Shown here: positions 10,393-22,490 of the stretch, piece by piece | Layout of the letters: each line of letters starts with the position of its first letter | Numbering within the stretch: position 1 is the stretch's first letter | Assembly (NCBI GenBank): GCA_022818135.1 | Contig: JAFMSR010000003.1 | Coordinates: 15,389,134 to 15,453,133, forward strand | Length of the DNA: 64,000 bases | Source: Saxidomus purpurata | Lineage: Eukaryota > Mollusca > Bivalvia > Venerida > Veneridae | Direction of reading: 5' to 3' | Made by a program: the position numbers and the translations under genes | The notes under the pieces: model-generated | What the model was told of the DNA's origin: nothing | Databases searched by the model: none | The model's input: only the letters and a program-made list of their open reading frames with translations

Positions 10393-13271
10393 GCCATGAC
10401 GTCTTGGGATGGGGATTTTTAAGGGATCAACATGTTTTGAACAATCGTAGAAAAGGGTCATCAATGAATCCTAGCCTATGATATAAACAGATGGCCATTA
10501 TGGTTCTACATCGCTCACTTGAGTTTCACTGCAGCCTCCACGCTAAGATAGTCATAAATTGGTACAGGCCGCCTGTATTGGCAATAGAAGAGTCATTCCG
10601 GAAATTAAAAAAAATGTTTCAAGATTTTTTTCAAGAGATTTGGTAGTCGATGACCGAATTTCCTTTGTCATGGCTGGAGCATAATATTCGTCCCAGGTTA
10701 TGGCAAGTCTATAAAATGATTTAAAATGTGTTTTTTCTAACATAAACATGTATACAATGACAAGGGTCTACGAATATTGCAAGCGCGTCACGTCAATTTT
10801 TAATGATGCTGGACCTACGTAATATGGTCAAACCTACACCCACCTACACGCAAACCCTGACACAATGTACAGGAATAAGCCACACTAAATCTCTTGAAAA
10901 CGTTGGTACCGGACATACAAATGTCAATAATGTGAAACAGACCTATTTGCAAATCTTACGACTGGTTTAGAGATTCTGTGTACACCTGTATTGCTAATGA
11001 GCCACGGTAACATCTGTTGAATAGTTCACATAAGGATCCATGTCATGGTAACATGATTTCATTATGGAATTCTTTGATCTGATCAAAATCATCAAAGGCA
11101 CCTGCTTGCAAAGATTTATAAACTGATTTTAGATGATATATTGTTTAAAGCAACATGTTGATTGGACAGAGGAAGGGCATGGACCAATCAGAAACGCTCT
11201 CTTTCAGCGCTGGGTATTCTGGTGATAACTGCCACAGGAGCAACAGAACTGCTTGTCCAATAACAAAACCAACTGTGATTGCTTTGAAGTAACCTCAAAG
11301 CCATAGACAACAGGTTATATTTACAAAAGCCATTGTCTTGTGAGCATTTCTCCCTCAAGATTCATTGTAAAACAACATCTGTCTCAGCTGAAAATATTTT
11401 CTATCTGTGGGAGGGTATTTGTTCCTGGTCTATATATTTGAATAGGCAGGAGCAATGTTAAACTGGCATCAGTCCATAGATGCATTCTTTCATGTCATAT
11501 CTTGACATTTTACAAACTCTTCACAATTTCTTCTTCCTTTGTCTCTCAAAATGAGCTTTGATTGTGACATATTTTTGATAGAGATGTTTTTCTGAGAGAA
11601 CAAAGATAACTTTTATAAGTTTAGAGCAAGGTCACCTGATTTGAGCTCCAATTTTTCTTAACTAGCCCATAGTGCAAATTGAGTTAAAATTTTGAGTCAA
11701 TAACTAATTATTTAGTGTGGCTATTATTGCAATAAGAAACCACGACAAAATGTTTCGAGTCAAAGCACTTATTATATATTTTTGATTTCAACATCTGAGA
11801 GAGTCAAGTACAATTAAGTAACTTGGAAGAAAATAAACTCTGGAAGAAAAGAAAAGATACAATAAGTAGTCAATCAAGAGAGAACAATTTATTTCATCAA
11901 TTATACATTAACACTACAACTGTCGGGGAAGATATGTACAACAGTCAGAATCAGCATATATCACATGTACACAGCACTACTTCCTACATAAAATGACTTT
12001 GATCATAAATAATTCATAGTAACAATGACTATTATAATACTAAACAAGAACATTTTGTACAATTACACATTTCACATAATTACATTTTGTATTCATTTTA
12101 ATATTTCTTTTACATAATTTTAATTACACAGCAGAAATTTATCAATAAAAACAATGTTTTTTAGTGCTTAAATAATTATATATATAATACACAAATAAAA
12201 GTATCTGGTGTTTGAAATGAATTTATTTTCAATGCAAGATGCTATATTGCTTATACATATATTTGAGACATTTAGACCAGTATTTACTGTTACAAAACTT
12301 TTTCTCTAAAACCAGTCTCTAATCTTTCACTTCTGATTGGTTGATTTAGAAATAAGGTCTCATCTGGCCAACCAAAAGCAAAAAATTTCAGACTGGTCCA
12401 GTATCTAACTAGCTGCCCAATCACACCTAATTCGACCTTGAACTTGTATCAATATGGACATTGTGACAGAATGAAAAGCACATGCACATCCCCAAGTCAC
12501 CACACATAAAATGAAAATTTACACATGTCCTATTCATTGGTCATTCCACAGTAAACTAGTATGCAAAACAGTCCGTTAAAATGGTGTTATTTATTTTAAA
12601 AATCCCTAAACCAATATAAAGAAGTCCAGTTAAACACCAGCTAAATTCTGGGGGGAGAAAAAGCACAGCGCCAACAGAGACTGGTCCTTGCCTACCAGGG
12701 CATATGAAAAAAATGGAAAGCTTCCAGTACTAAATACAAATAGACTATATTAAAGTTCACACATACAAAAGTTACACAATGTTTATTCTGTATACAAACA
12801 TCACATAATATATATAATACTGGATCTTATCCCTTTTGACCGATTAGACTGCAGACAAGTGTTGAATTTAGTAGTTCAAATCCTTTTCCACTGGACCATT
12901 AAATGTTCCATATTTCCCTACAACAAGTATATATCAAACATCTACAAATTATGGTCTGCTCATCACACAAGATTACCTGATTACTAATTATTCTGTTTCT
13001 GATGCTGGAAATTTCAATCAGAGAAGCTGTTGCCATGTATTGAAGGATTGCTGTTGCCATGTAAAGCCCCCATATGGCCTTGACCTCTGACCATAGAAAC
13101 TTGTTGTTGGATTTGATATACTCTTATTATGCTGTTAGCAAAGTTTTGGACTGCTATCCTAACAGCATATTGCCTGGCCATATACACATATCTGACTGTG
13201 CAAAAATTTAAAAGGCCTCAGTAAATGACATACAGTTTGGACACAAAGATGAAAAAAAAGGTTTGCAGCCT

Positions 13272-13284
13272 TGACCTTTGACCT
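13272..13284 (-). promoter_or_regulatory. Perfect DR1 nuclear-receptor-type motif (candidate)
   Basis: TGACCTTTGACCT is the reverse complement of AGGTCAAAGGTCA, the direct-repeat-1 consensus bound by RXR/HNF4-type receptors. It lies inside repeat-like sequence, so function is unproven. Confidence 0.35.
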
Positions 13285-14274
13285 GGATTTTGCGAGCCAT
13301 GAATAACCTAATCACAAAAAACCATAGATAACAAAACTTCACTGTGGTAAAGATCCAGACAGAGTGTCCTTGGCACAGATTCACCAACATACACTGAATT
13401 GTTAAGCTATCTGCAAGTGGACTCGACAAAAACTGTTTTTTCAGTCACACGGACAAAGATACACGTCTACCATAACATAAAATCATATAAAACTGATCAA
13501 CAGCCAGTGTCTCAAAATTTTATAACTTATCCAAGTGAAGAAGCTTTCAGCAACAGTACAATATGACTAGATCACAGTGACTTGTACAATTATCCTCCAC
13601 ACTACTGATACGTCCTGACCAAGCCTCTTTATGAGAATTAAGAGCTACATCTTGTCTTAAGCCGATGTCCGATGCCCACATTCGCTAATTGCACTTAGCT
13701 TCTTGATAGATCTTACATAGCAGAAACGTAGACGTGGTCTTTTGCATGCAATGTAAAAATGGATAAAAAAACCTATGTACCCAACTTCTACAATGTTGCT
13801 ATGGTAACTGAGACTGCATACTGCGCCTGGACCGTGCTAGGTGGGTGTACAGACTAAAGCGGGATTCATACTTGTTTCAGAACCCCCACGGATGGCTTTC
13901 ACACAAAGTGGCTTAATTTTATTAAAATGCCATTTTTTACTCCACCAGAAACTTTCAAAAGTATTTGTATAGTTAAAAAGCTGTAACCTCATATATTTTG
14001 CTGTTAAATGAATGTTTTATTTCCACATTTTTAAAACAAATGTCTAAAGTTAGTAAAATGAGGCAAAAGCAACTGTTTGATTGTTAAATTATTTTGCATT
14101 ATTTCTTTACTAAGCTACACTATTTCATTATTAAAGTAAACAAAATTTTCATAAATAACAAAATCACAGATATATAATTTTATGTAATAACCAAATACTA
14201 ACCTATTATCTACTATCTAATGACCTAACAGTAAAAAGTTAAATACTAGAGTATGAACTTTTAAGAAAACACTA

Positions 14275-14420
14275 AAAGAGGGCCATGATGGCCCTACGTC
14301 ACTCACCCAAGCACTTATTGCTCTGAATGACAAGGTCAAGTTTTATGAAAACGTAATCAAAAATGAAATATCATTCATAAGATTCATAACATCATGTTAC
14401 ATGCTGCCCCACATATACTA
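14275..14420. repeat. Left-end fragment of the GGGCCATGATGGCCCT repeat
   Basis: AGAGGGCCATGATGGCCCTA followed by CTCACC matches the start of the larger repeat at 32934; the palindrome GGGCCATGATGGCCC can form a hairpin. Confidence 0.6.
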
Positions 14421-14525
14421 TTGCTTGCTTTTTTTTTCTCCAGATGACAACTGATCCAACCTTAAAACAATAGTCCTGATCTGTGGTGATGGCTACACTG
14501 GAATCTACCCAAGTATTAACCTGGC

Positions 14526-14813
14526 ATTTATTAATTGAAAACATCCTGTTATGGATGAAAATTTATTAATTGAAAACATCCTGCTATGGATGAAAATTTA
14601 TTAATTGAAAACATCCTGCTATGGATGAAAATTTATTAATTGAACATCATCCTGCTATGGATGAAAATTTATTAATTGAACATCGTCCTGCTATGGATGA
14701 AAATTTATTAATTGAACATCGTCCTGCTATGGATGAAAATTTATTAATTGAACATCATCCTGCTATGGATGAAAATTTATTAATTGAACATCATCCTGCT
14801 ATGGATGAAAATA
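14526..14813. repeat. 36-bp minisatellite (about 8 copies)
   Basis: The first two or three units are 35 bases (with GAAAACATCCTG) and the later ones 36 bases (with GAACATCATCCTG). The later units are therefore in frame and read MDENLLIEHHPA repeatedly from 14621 to 14830. I treat it as non-coding DNA: no flanking exon signals and a chance reading frame. Confidence 0.92.
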
Positions 14814-14872
14814 ATATTAGATACATGTAATTATAATAATAACAAAGCCAAATTTCATAATTATACTTACAA

Positions 14873-15887
14873 CTAGAACTGTCACAAGAGTGACGAATTA
14901 TACCCCCACAATACAGCTTTGTCACAGAAGTATGGCAACCATAAGAAAGGAATGGCCACTAGGACAGAGAGTTGAGTTATTATAGAATAACTTGTGTAAA
15001 TGTATTGTTTTAATAGCATACAAAATGTGTAAGGTTGACCTTGACCCTAGTGACCTTGACCCCAAAAAATTTTTATTGCTTAAAACAACCTTAAAATCAA
15101 AAATAAATAAAAATCTATTATTAGTAACAGTGACCTTGACCCTAGTGACCTTGACCCCGAAAATATTTGTTGCTTAAAACGATCTAAAAACCAAAAATAA
15201 ATAAAAATCTATTTTTAGTAACAGTGACCTTGACCTTGACTCTAGTGACCTTGACCCTAGTGACCCAAAGCTTCCTCTCCACCCAAGCTACCTACACACC
15301 AAGTTTCATTACAATTGGTCACTCCTAACTAAAGTTATTGAGCAAAAACCATTTTTCTATTTTTAGTAACAGTGCCCTTGACCTTGAACCTAGTGACCCC
15401 AAATGCAATCCCAAGCTTCCTCTCTACAATAGCTACCTACACACAGAGTTTGATTGCAATTAGTCACTCCTAACTTGAATTATTGAGCGGAAACCATTTT
15501 TCTATTTTTAGTAACAGTGACCTTGACCTTGACCCTAGTGACCCCAAATGCAATCCCAAGCTTCCTCTCTACACAAGCTACCTACACACCAAGTTTCATT
15601 GTAATTGGTCACTCCTAACTTGAGTTATTGAGCGGAAACCATTTTTCTATTTTTAGTAACAGTGACCTTGACCTTGATCCTAGTGACCCCAAAGTGACTT
15701 TGACCTATATTTCATGAAGTTGCACGTGTGTACCAAAAATTATTCAAAAGGGTAAAGTCGTTCATGAGTTATCATCCGGAAACCATGAAAACCAACAGAC
15801 CGACCGACCGACAAACAAACAAACAAACCGACAAGCTCACTCCTATATACCCCCCCCCCCAACTTCGTTTTGTGGGGGTATAATAAT
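14873..15887. mobile_element. Non-coding element with inverted TATACCCCCACA ends and inner tandem units
   Basis: The left end has a small hairpin (GTCACAAGAGTGAC) and TTATACCCCCACAATAC; the right end has TTTTGTGGGGGTATAATAA, its reverse complement over about 13 bases. Between them are units of roughly 145 bases that share AAGCTTCCTCTC, CTACCTACACAC, AGTTTCATTGTAATTGGTCA, TTATTGAGCGGAAACCATTT and GTGACCTTGACCTTGACC. A GACCGACCGAC / CAAACAAACAAAC linker precedes the right end. No ORF encodes a transposase. Confidence 0.75.
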
Positions 15888-15980
15888 TATTACATTACGT
15901 TTTATACACTGGTGCTATAACTTGTTATCTAATGTTTGAAAAAAAGAGTATAACTAACTTTATTATAAATGGTATAATGA

Positions 15981-16017
15981 TCCCTGAAGAAGACCTTGTG
16001 AAGGTCGAAACATGGGA
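15981..16017 (+). ncRNA. Hammerhead-like hairpin motif (candidate)
   Basis: CTGAAGA is followed by one extra A, a perfect 6-bp stem (GACCTT-GTG-AAGGTC) and GAAAC, enclosed by TCCC...GGGA. This resembles the CUGANGA...GAAA core of hammerhead ribozymes found in retroelements, but the extra A and absence of clear loops make catalysis doubtful. It may just be a conserved retroelement 3' hairpin. Confidence 0.3.
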
Positions 16018-16129
16018 ATATTAAAACTAGAAATTATCACCTAAGGTGATGAATACCCAGCCGAACACCCCACTGACACGTATATAAAATTCATGTAATA
16101 TTTGATGTTTTGATTTAATATTGGACCTA

Positions 16130-16735
16130 CACAACTTGAGGCTTCTGTGAAATTATAATTAAATTCTGACCTGGGATTTTGGAGATAATAAGTGCACATA
16201 ATTTTACTATCTCAAGCCCCTGTGACCTTTGACCTAGTGACCTGAAACATGGACCATGCACAACTAGGCATGGTGCTTATCGCTTCTGTAAAGTATAATT
16301 AAATTCTGACAAGGGGTTTTGGAAATTTAGCATCCACAGCATTTTACTATTTCGAGCCCCTGTGACCTTGACCTCTGACCTAGATACCCGAAACATGGAC
16401 CATGCACAACTAGGCATTGTGTTTATCACTTGTGTGAAGTATCATTAAATTCTGACCACGGATTTTGGAGATTAAGCATCCACAAGATTTTATAATCTCG
16501 AGCCCCTGTAACCTTGACCTTTGACCTAGAGACCCGAAACATGGACCATGCACAACTACAGTAGGCATTGTGTTTATCACTTGTGTGAAGTATCATTAAA
16601 TTCTGACATGGGGTTTTTGAGAGTTAGTGTCTGCAAGATTCCGTCAACAGACTAACAGACAGACGGACAGACAAGCTGAATCCAGTATACCCCTCACCCT
16701 TACACTTAGTGTTTGGGGGGTATAATTAGTAAAAT
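16130..16735. mobile_element. Repeat element with about 140-155-bp tandem units and DR1 motifs
   Basis: At least three units contain GACC(C/T)GAAACATGGACC, ATGCACAACTA, AGTAT(A/C)ATTAAATTCTGAC and TGTGACCTTTGACCT-type words. The right end has CAGACAGACGGACAGACAAG, then GTTTGGGGGGTATAATTA, like the end of the neighbouring element at 15887. The left boundary is uncertain. Confidence 0.7.
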
Positions 16736-19684
16736 TCTACCTGTGTTGGTCATATGCTCCACTTTTTCTATTTTAATCTTCTGATATTATGAATAGTTAA
16801 ACACTACTTTATAATGAGACAGCTAAGATTGGTCCTGTTTTGTTAATTTGAGTCAGCACAGAAATAACTGTTCAGGCTTTCACAAACAAATATTGCTGTT
16901 TTTCATAATTACCGGTAAAGAACTATATGTGATGGGATGACTAAATAACAGGTCACTTCCATAATTATAATAACCCTAATGCAGTTTAAACTGTGTCAAA
17001 TGTTTCTATAAAAAAAAATTCTACCTAATTCTCATTTTAGTACAAGATGTACCTACCTTATTATTTCCTATCTAAATTATAACTTTGAGTACAAGAAATT
17101 TCTGTCTTTACAGTCTAAGAAATATATGACTGGGTACATTCAGTTAAAAGTAAATATGTAGAAGTTGTAGAACTATAAAAAGTCCTCTCTTTAATCTTTC
17201 AAATAGATACCAAAAGTCAAGACGAACAAGTCATCAGCGCAGCATCCAAAACATCTGCTCTCCTTATTTTTGGTTTCCATAGCAACCTAAATTACTGACC
17301 TTAACTTTCAAAATGCTATCACAAGTAAAGAAAATTCAAGACCAACAAGTCATCAATATTTATCACAGCATCCAGAATATCTGTTATCCTTATTTTTGGT
17401 TTCCATAACAACCTAAATTACTGACATGAACTTTCAAATTGCTATCAAAAGTCAAGACCAACAAGTCTCTGATAGTTATCACAGCATCCAGAATATCTAT
17501 TTTATTTATTTTTTGGTTTCCATAGCGACATAAATAGCTGACTTCCGAATCAAAGCACTGTGCATTATCATTCAAGGACCTTTACCATTGTTTCGTATTT
17601 CAAGGGTCTACATACAGTTCATGATATTGGCATAGAGCATTAGGGATAACTGTAGTAAAGTTCTAGGCCTCTAGAATGATCGGTACATGAAACTTAATGA
17701 ACAACTCTAAAATCAAGCAAGCATGCATTCTGATGCATTCTGTCTAAACACTAAGGTATAAAGAAGTCAAGTTGAGTGTACATGAAACATCTTCTTTCAA
17801 TATACAGTACAACCTGTCACAGTCAGCCTGCCTAGGGTTACAGTCAACACAGTAGGTGGAAGGTAACCACTTAATCCAGACGTAGGATACGACTTCCATA
17901 GGACGCATCACAAAGTAGCTGTTTTCATCATGTGACTGCCAAAAACAGGTTACAGTTTAGGTAGGCTGGACTGTGTTACATATAACAACAAAAATTTATC
18001 ATGGAACATCATACAAATCGAAAATATTCATCTCTTGAAAACACTGAGGCAGTTGCTTATTAAATCACCAAACAACTTTGGTTTAAGCATGATTCTGAGA
18101 TAATATACATGATTGTATATACCAGTTTGCAACAATTTATATACATGAAGCTTAACTAACAACAGGTATAACATAATTTGGCACTCGGCAGTTACCAAGG
18201 TAATTACTGCCCTTGTACAAAAATATACGTGTATGTAGCACTTTTTATATGAACATGATTTTTGAGACATTTGTTTCCCAATCAAGTGTTAAATCTAGTT
18301 TTCTTATACTTTTTCTGTCTATCTCTGATAGCTTTCAAAAAAGCCAGAAATATGAGCAAATATAACCTGTGTAAAAATCCACGACACGTGTTTACGGACA
18401 GTAATTTTTTTTGAAGAACTGCAGTATCTATATAAAGCTTAAAGTATGAAATCAACATTTTGACCTTTGATCTAATTAACATGACACCGCCTGTCAATTA
18501 AATCGTGAGACTGACCAATCAAAAATCAACATTTTTACACACCTTAACGTGTTCTCTTGTCCACAGATTACCTCCGACAAGTTAGCTCTTTGTCGATGTA
18601 AAAGTGCTTGAATATATAAAGGCATTTTCTTCATGGATGAAAAGTTAAGTTTAATTAGTTACCAACAACTTTATATCAAGTTTAAACTGGTGTTTTGGAG
18701 AAATCCCTTATCATGAACTTGTGTTTTAGAGAAATCTCTTATCGTGATCCATGTTGAATGTGTCTATTACTTTTGTCATTTAATATTAATTCTTATAATG
18801 ATATCTACTGGCAGATAAATTTAAATCTTGTTTTTCACGGAAACTTAAAGCAGGAAGAAAGGATAATTTAGTTCTGATCATAAACTTTGTCTATAGAGAC
18901 TAAAAGTATGTTTCTTTGACATGCATCATAGGAAACCCCAATTTTTATGAATAAAAATAAAATTAGTAAATATTGCATTTAAGTGATATTAGACATAGAT
19001 ATCAAGAGGACAAATGTTGATAAGATTTTTAAAATGATTTGCAATTTGCTCCAACAGTACACATTACATATGTATATTCTCCAAACACATTTACTGCACC
19101 TATTTTTTCAAAGATGGTGGTTCTTTTATGTCCTGGATCTATCTCAAAGAAGTGCCAATTTTAATAGCAAACGTGGTAACATGTTTTGTTTAAAGTTAGA
19201 AGATAAAACGTAACATACAGTGTGACATCTTGCCTTTGTTTCGATGTCATCGCAATATTTGTTTGATCTACATCTCAACACCACCATGCTTGAATGGTCA
19301 GATATGATCCATCTAATAAAGGTTACGTTAATTACAAAAACTTGAATGGTCCTCTTAAAACATCTTCCTCACCATTATATGATACTTGGATACAACTTGA
19401 GGGTAAAGTACCAAGATAACATGTATATACTGACCATGATGTGGCTATATAGAAACAAACATATTTTCCATTGTAGTGACAACACCGTGAAAATGTATTT
19501 GTAAATACAATATTTACATCACTACAACTTACATAATGTCTTTTTTATATTTCAATAATTTCCATTTCAAGATCCATTTGGCATTTTGCCATATCTGAGG
19601 GGTTAGTTTACAATGTATGCACATGATGTGTGGCATTTGTTCCACTTTTTAAAAAGAAAACATAAAAATTTTAAAAAATAATTT
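16736..19684. other. Intergenic stretch without a gene
   Basis: It holds a threefold tandem repeat at 17210-17535; otherwise AT-rich sequence with short ORFs of no recognisable character. Confidence 0.5.
17210..17535. repeat. Three tandem units of about 120 bp
   Basis: Each unit contains AAGTCAAGAC.AACAAGTC, CAGCATCCA.AA.ATCT, TTATTTTTGGTTTCCATA and C(A/G)ACCTAAATTACTGAC-like text; the last unit is cut short. GTTTCCATAGCAACC in the first unit resembles an X-box. Confidence 0.85.
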
Positions 19685-20143
19685 AAAAGCCTTTCCATCC
19701 CAGTGAAAATGTGCAAGTTCAGCTCATGCGCATCTTACTGCACATAGTGTTTTCTTGGTGACAGTTTAATAAAAGCAATTTTTGGTTGCTGTGCATTGAA
19801 ATTTGTTCAATTAATGATAATGCCGCATAAGCATTTGAAGTTGGTGCTTTAAAAATAAAAAATCGGACTGATAAATGATAGTTGATTGTGTCGTTGTTGT
19901 TGTTGGTAGAGATTTTGGCAATGGAAGGGAAGCAACTCCTGCATGCAGTTGTTGTTTTTTTTCTAAAAAGACTCTCTCAGTCAAAATAAGAAAATCAATA
20001 TTTGGAAAGTTATTATTTCATATTACTGGTAGCGGGAAGAGTTTGGTGTATTGGGTTAAAAGCTATTATTTCCTCTACCCTTTGTACACACACCTATTTC
20101 AGCTGGATTTTCACTTGAAAAAAATGTGCATAATTCAACTTTA
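19685..20143. mobile_element. Non-autonomous DNA transposon copy 1 (uninterrupted; empty-site reference)
   Basis: It is collinear with 34355-35326: CTTACTGCACATAGTGT, AATGCCGCAT, GGAAGGGAAGCAACTCC, GTCAAAATA, AAGCTATTATTTCCTCTACC and CACACACCTATTTCAGCTGG. Its ends are degraded compared with copy 2. It lacks the 532-bp insertion of copy 2 and reads GTGTATTGGGTTAAAAG at that point. Confidence 0.8.
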
Positions 20144-22413
20144 ATACTGCGTCAACAGACTCGACACTTAAGCTTGTCGGAGGTTCTGTAGTCTTGTGAT
20201 CATGTGACTGGTAGGCGGAGCAATCAATACTTTCGTGTCATGTTAATTATGAGCACAGATCAAATAGTAACTACAATTATCACTGAAGTTGATTCATACC
20301 CGTCATATATAATATACATGTATATAACAATACAGCTAAATATACATGCAACAAAATTACCATTTTCAAGAGAAAATCATTCACATGCATCTTTTCACAT
20401 TGTACATGTATGTCAGTCAAAACTTACATCATGGGTATCATGTATACTGAAAACTACAATGAAGAACAACTTTTATAAATCTAACTGCTTATTCAGTGAA
20501 ATAAGGACAAAGAATTTCCAGAGCATATTTAAAAGGCATTTTCATGCAATGGTAACTTCAAATTCTTTCATCAGTCCCAGCTCTGGCTTTTGATTGGTCA
20601 GTTTAAAATCTGAGTTACCTCTTAACCAATCAGATGCATCAGCTGTGTTAGACTGGTCCTAGAGCAAAAGACTAGACTGGAATATCAGCTGCTTTAAATA
20701 TACATGACCTTTACACAGAGGTAGTTTTTAACACATCATTACGGAGAACACTGAGCTATTAAACTATGTCTTGAACACTACTGTGTCATAAATTAAACAC
20801 TTTAAATCTATCTAAGCACCAGTTTATACAAATTTAAAGCTTCTATACTTAAAAACAACAACATTTTATAACCATGAAATTAAAATTACTCGGACAAAAC
20901 AGCTTCACGTGAACAGAATTTCAAACTAGCGCTTTCATATATGTAATGAATCATCCCTGCGCCACCATTTAATAAGGTGAAAACAATTTATTGCTTGAGT
21001 ATGTCTAAGGGACCATAACTCTGCCAGGTATGCACTGAGGCACCAACGTAATATGTTTAGTGCATGTATTCACCATGGTGATAATGTTTGGAAAGACTTA
21101 CAGCAATTCTTAAAACACTGAGGGCATACATTGTGCAAAAATGTCTCATTTGCTCATAATTCCACTTTAAAAATTATGTTTTAATCAAAAGGAAAAAACT
21201 CTGCAACTCACAGAAAATATTTTATACACATAATTATAAACTACATGGAAAGTCCCATGTACAAAAATTAATTGTAACAAATTTAAACCAATGCAAGTAA
21301 ATCAGATGACATTTTTTGTTACACAGACCATACACTGTAAACCAATAAATTTGTGTGCCAATGAATCATTGGTATGCTCACTTTTTGCCCACCTTTGACT
21401 GATTCCAAAATATTTAACTTCGTATTTTTAGAGAGAAAAAAAGAAAAAAATTACAAAGTAGGGATAAGTTATTCATGTATTCTAAAGTTTCTGAATATAA
21501 TAAAAATACATTGCAAGCGAAAATTAGTTAGTTTACAGTAATGGCTCCTATATGCTTTCATATCCTTTTCAAACTTCATAGGCTGAAGTATGAAGAGCAT
21601 AAACATTTACATCATACATCATGAATGCTAATTTGAATTAGCTGCCACACCCATTCTGTAATTTCTAACATAGAAACAGCTTTTCCAAAGAAAATGCCAT
21701 CACCTTTCTAATCAATCTACCAAATTTCATGAGTTAGTCATTTTACAATAATGTGACAGCAACTGAAACTCTTTAAAACATTTTTATTTCAAAATAGACA
21801 TTATGAAGAACACAGGACATTCAACTTGTACATATACAATGCATATAATATACGAGAGTACAGCAAACTTCAACTGACACTACAGTTAGCAGTCAACCCC
21901 AAAATATATCCCACCCTTACTTCTTTTTTCTGAAACTTCACATACAATTGTATTCATATGTGATGAAGACCCACCCAAATTTATCCATCAAATTCAAGAT
22001 GTTATATATAAATGAAGTTGGCACTTGTCAATAATTTCATAGTAGCTCCAGCAAAAAAAAATCTATCCTTATGCATTGAAAATAATGTACTTTTCTTAAC
22101 ACAATTTTAAGTTATAAGAAGCACAACTTGATCATGATTCAGTCAATTCTGAAAATTCATCGCGTCTGACCCGATATGCCCAGGCCTTCAAATAGTAAGA
22201 ATGGAGAGAAAAAATATCGACACCTTTAATGTTCTTCCGTCCTTCGCAGGTATATGAATATATGTATATTTTATGAAATTCCGCCCTTAACATGGCACTG
22301 CTAAGCTTAACAAATTATCACAGACTATGAGGGACATATTGAAAACTTCCCAGTCAAAACTGATTACTGATGTGCACTATAAACAACTACGATAAATTGT
22401 GTTTTAAGTTGCT

Positions 22414-22490
22414 ACATGTAAGACTTATGCACATGTTAGACTTATGAACATGTGAGACTTATGCACATGTAAGACTTATGTACAGGTATA
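22414..22490. repeat. About four 18-bp tandem units
   Basis: AGACTTATGCACATGTTAG-type units recur at 22421, 22438, 22456 and 22474 with single-base differences. Confidence 0.8.

Larger units (their letters stand above)
6029..14274. other. Intergenic stretch between the convergent genes, first part
   Basis: After the fj-like 3' UTR I see no supportable gene. It contains a plus-strand SINE (8165-8392), a short diverged repeat pair (8984-9100 and 10323-10392), an AT-rich palindrome near 7955-7975, and isolated DR1-like motifs such as 13272-13284. ORFs here are short and lack protein-like composition. Confidence 0.5.

Noticed and set aside
11880..11900. End of a very long mannosidase 3' UTR (AATAAA on the minus strand at 11888-11893)
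   Set aside because: The motif is there, but 14.8 kb from the stop with transposons in between; without transcripts this is not supportable.
14621..14830. 69-codon ORF with MDENLLIEHHPA repeats
   Set aside because: By-product of the 36-bp minisatellite; the neighbouring 35-base units break the frame.
20204..20593. 129-codon ORF
   Set aside because: No domain, no splice context, and composition typical of AT-rich intergenic sequence.
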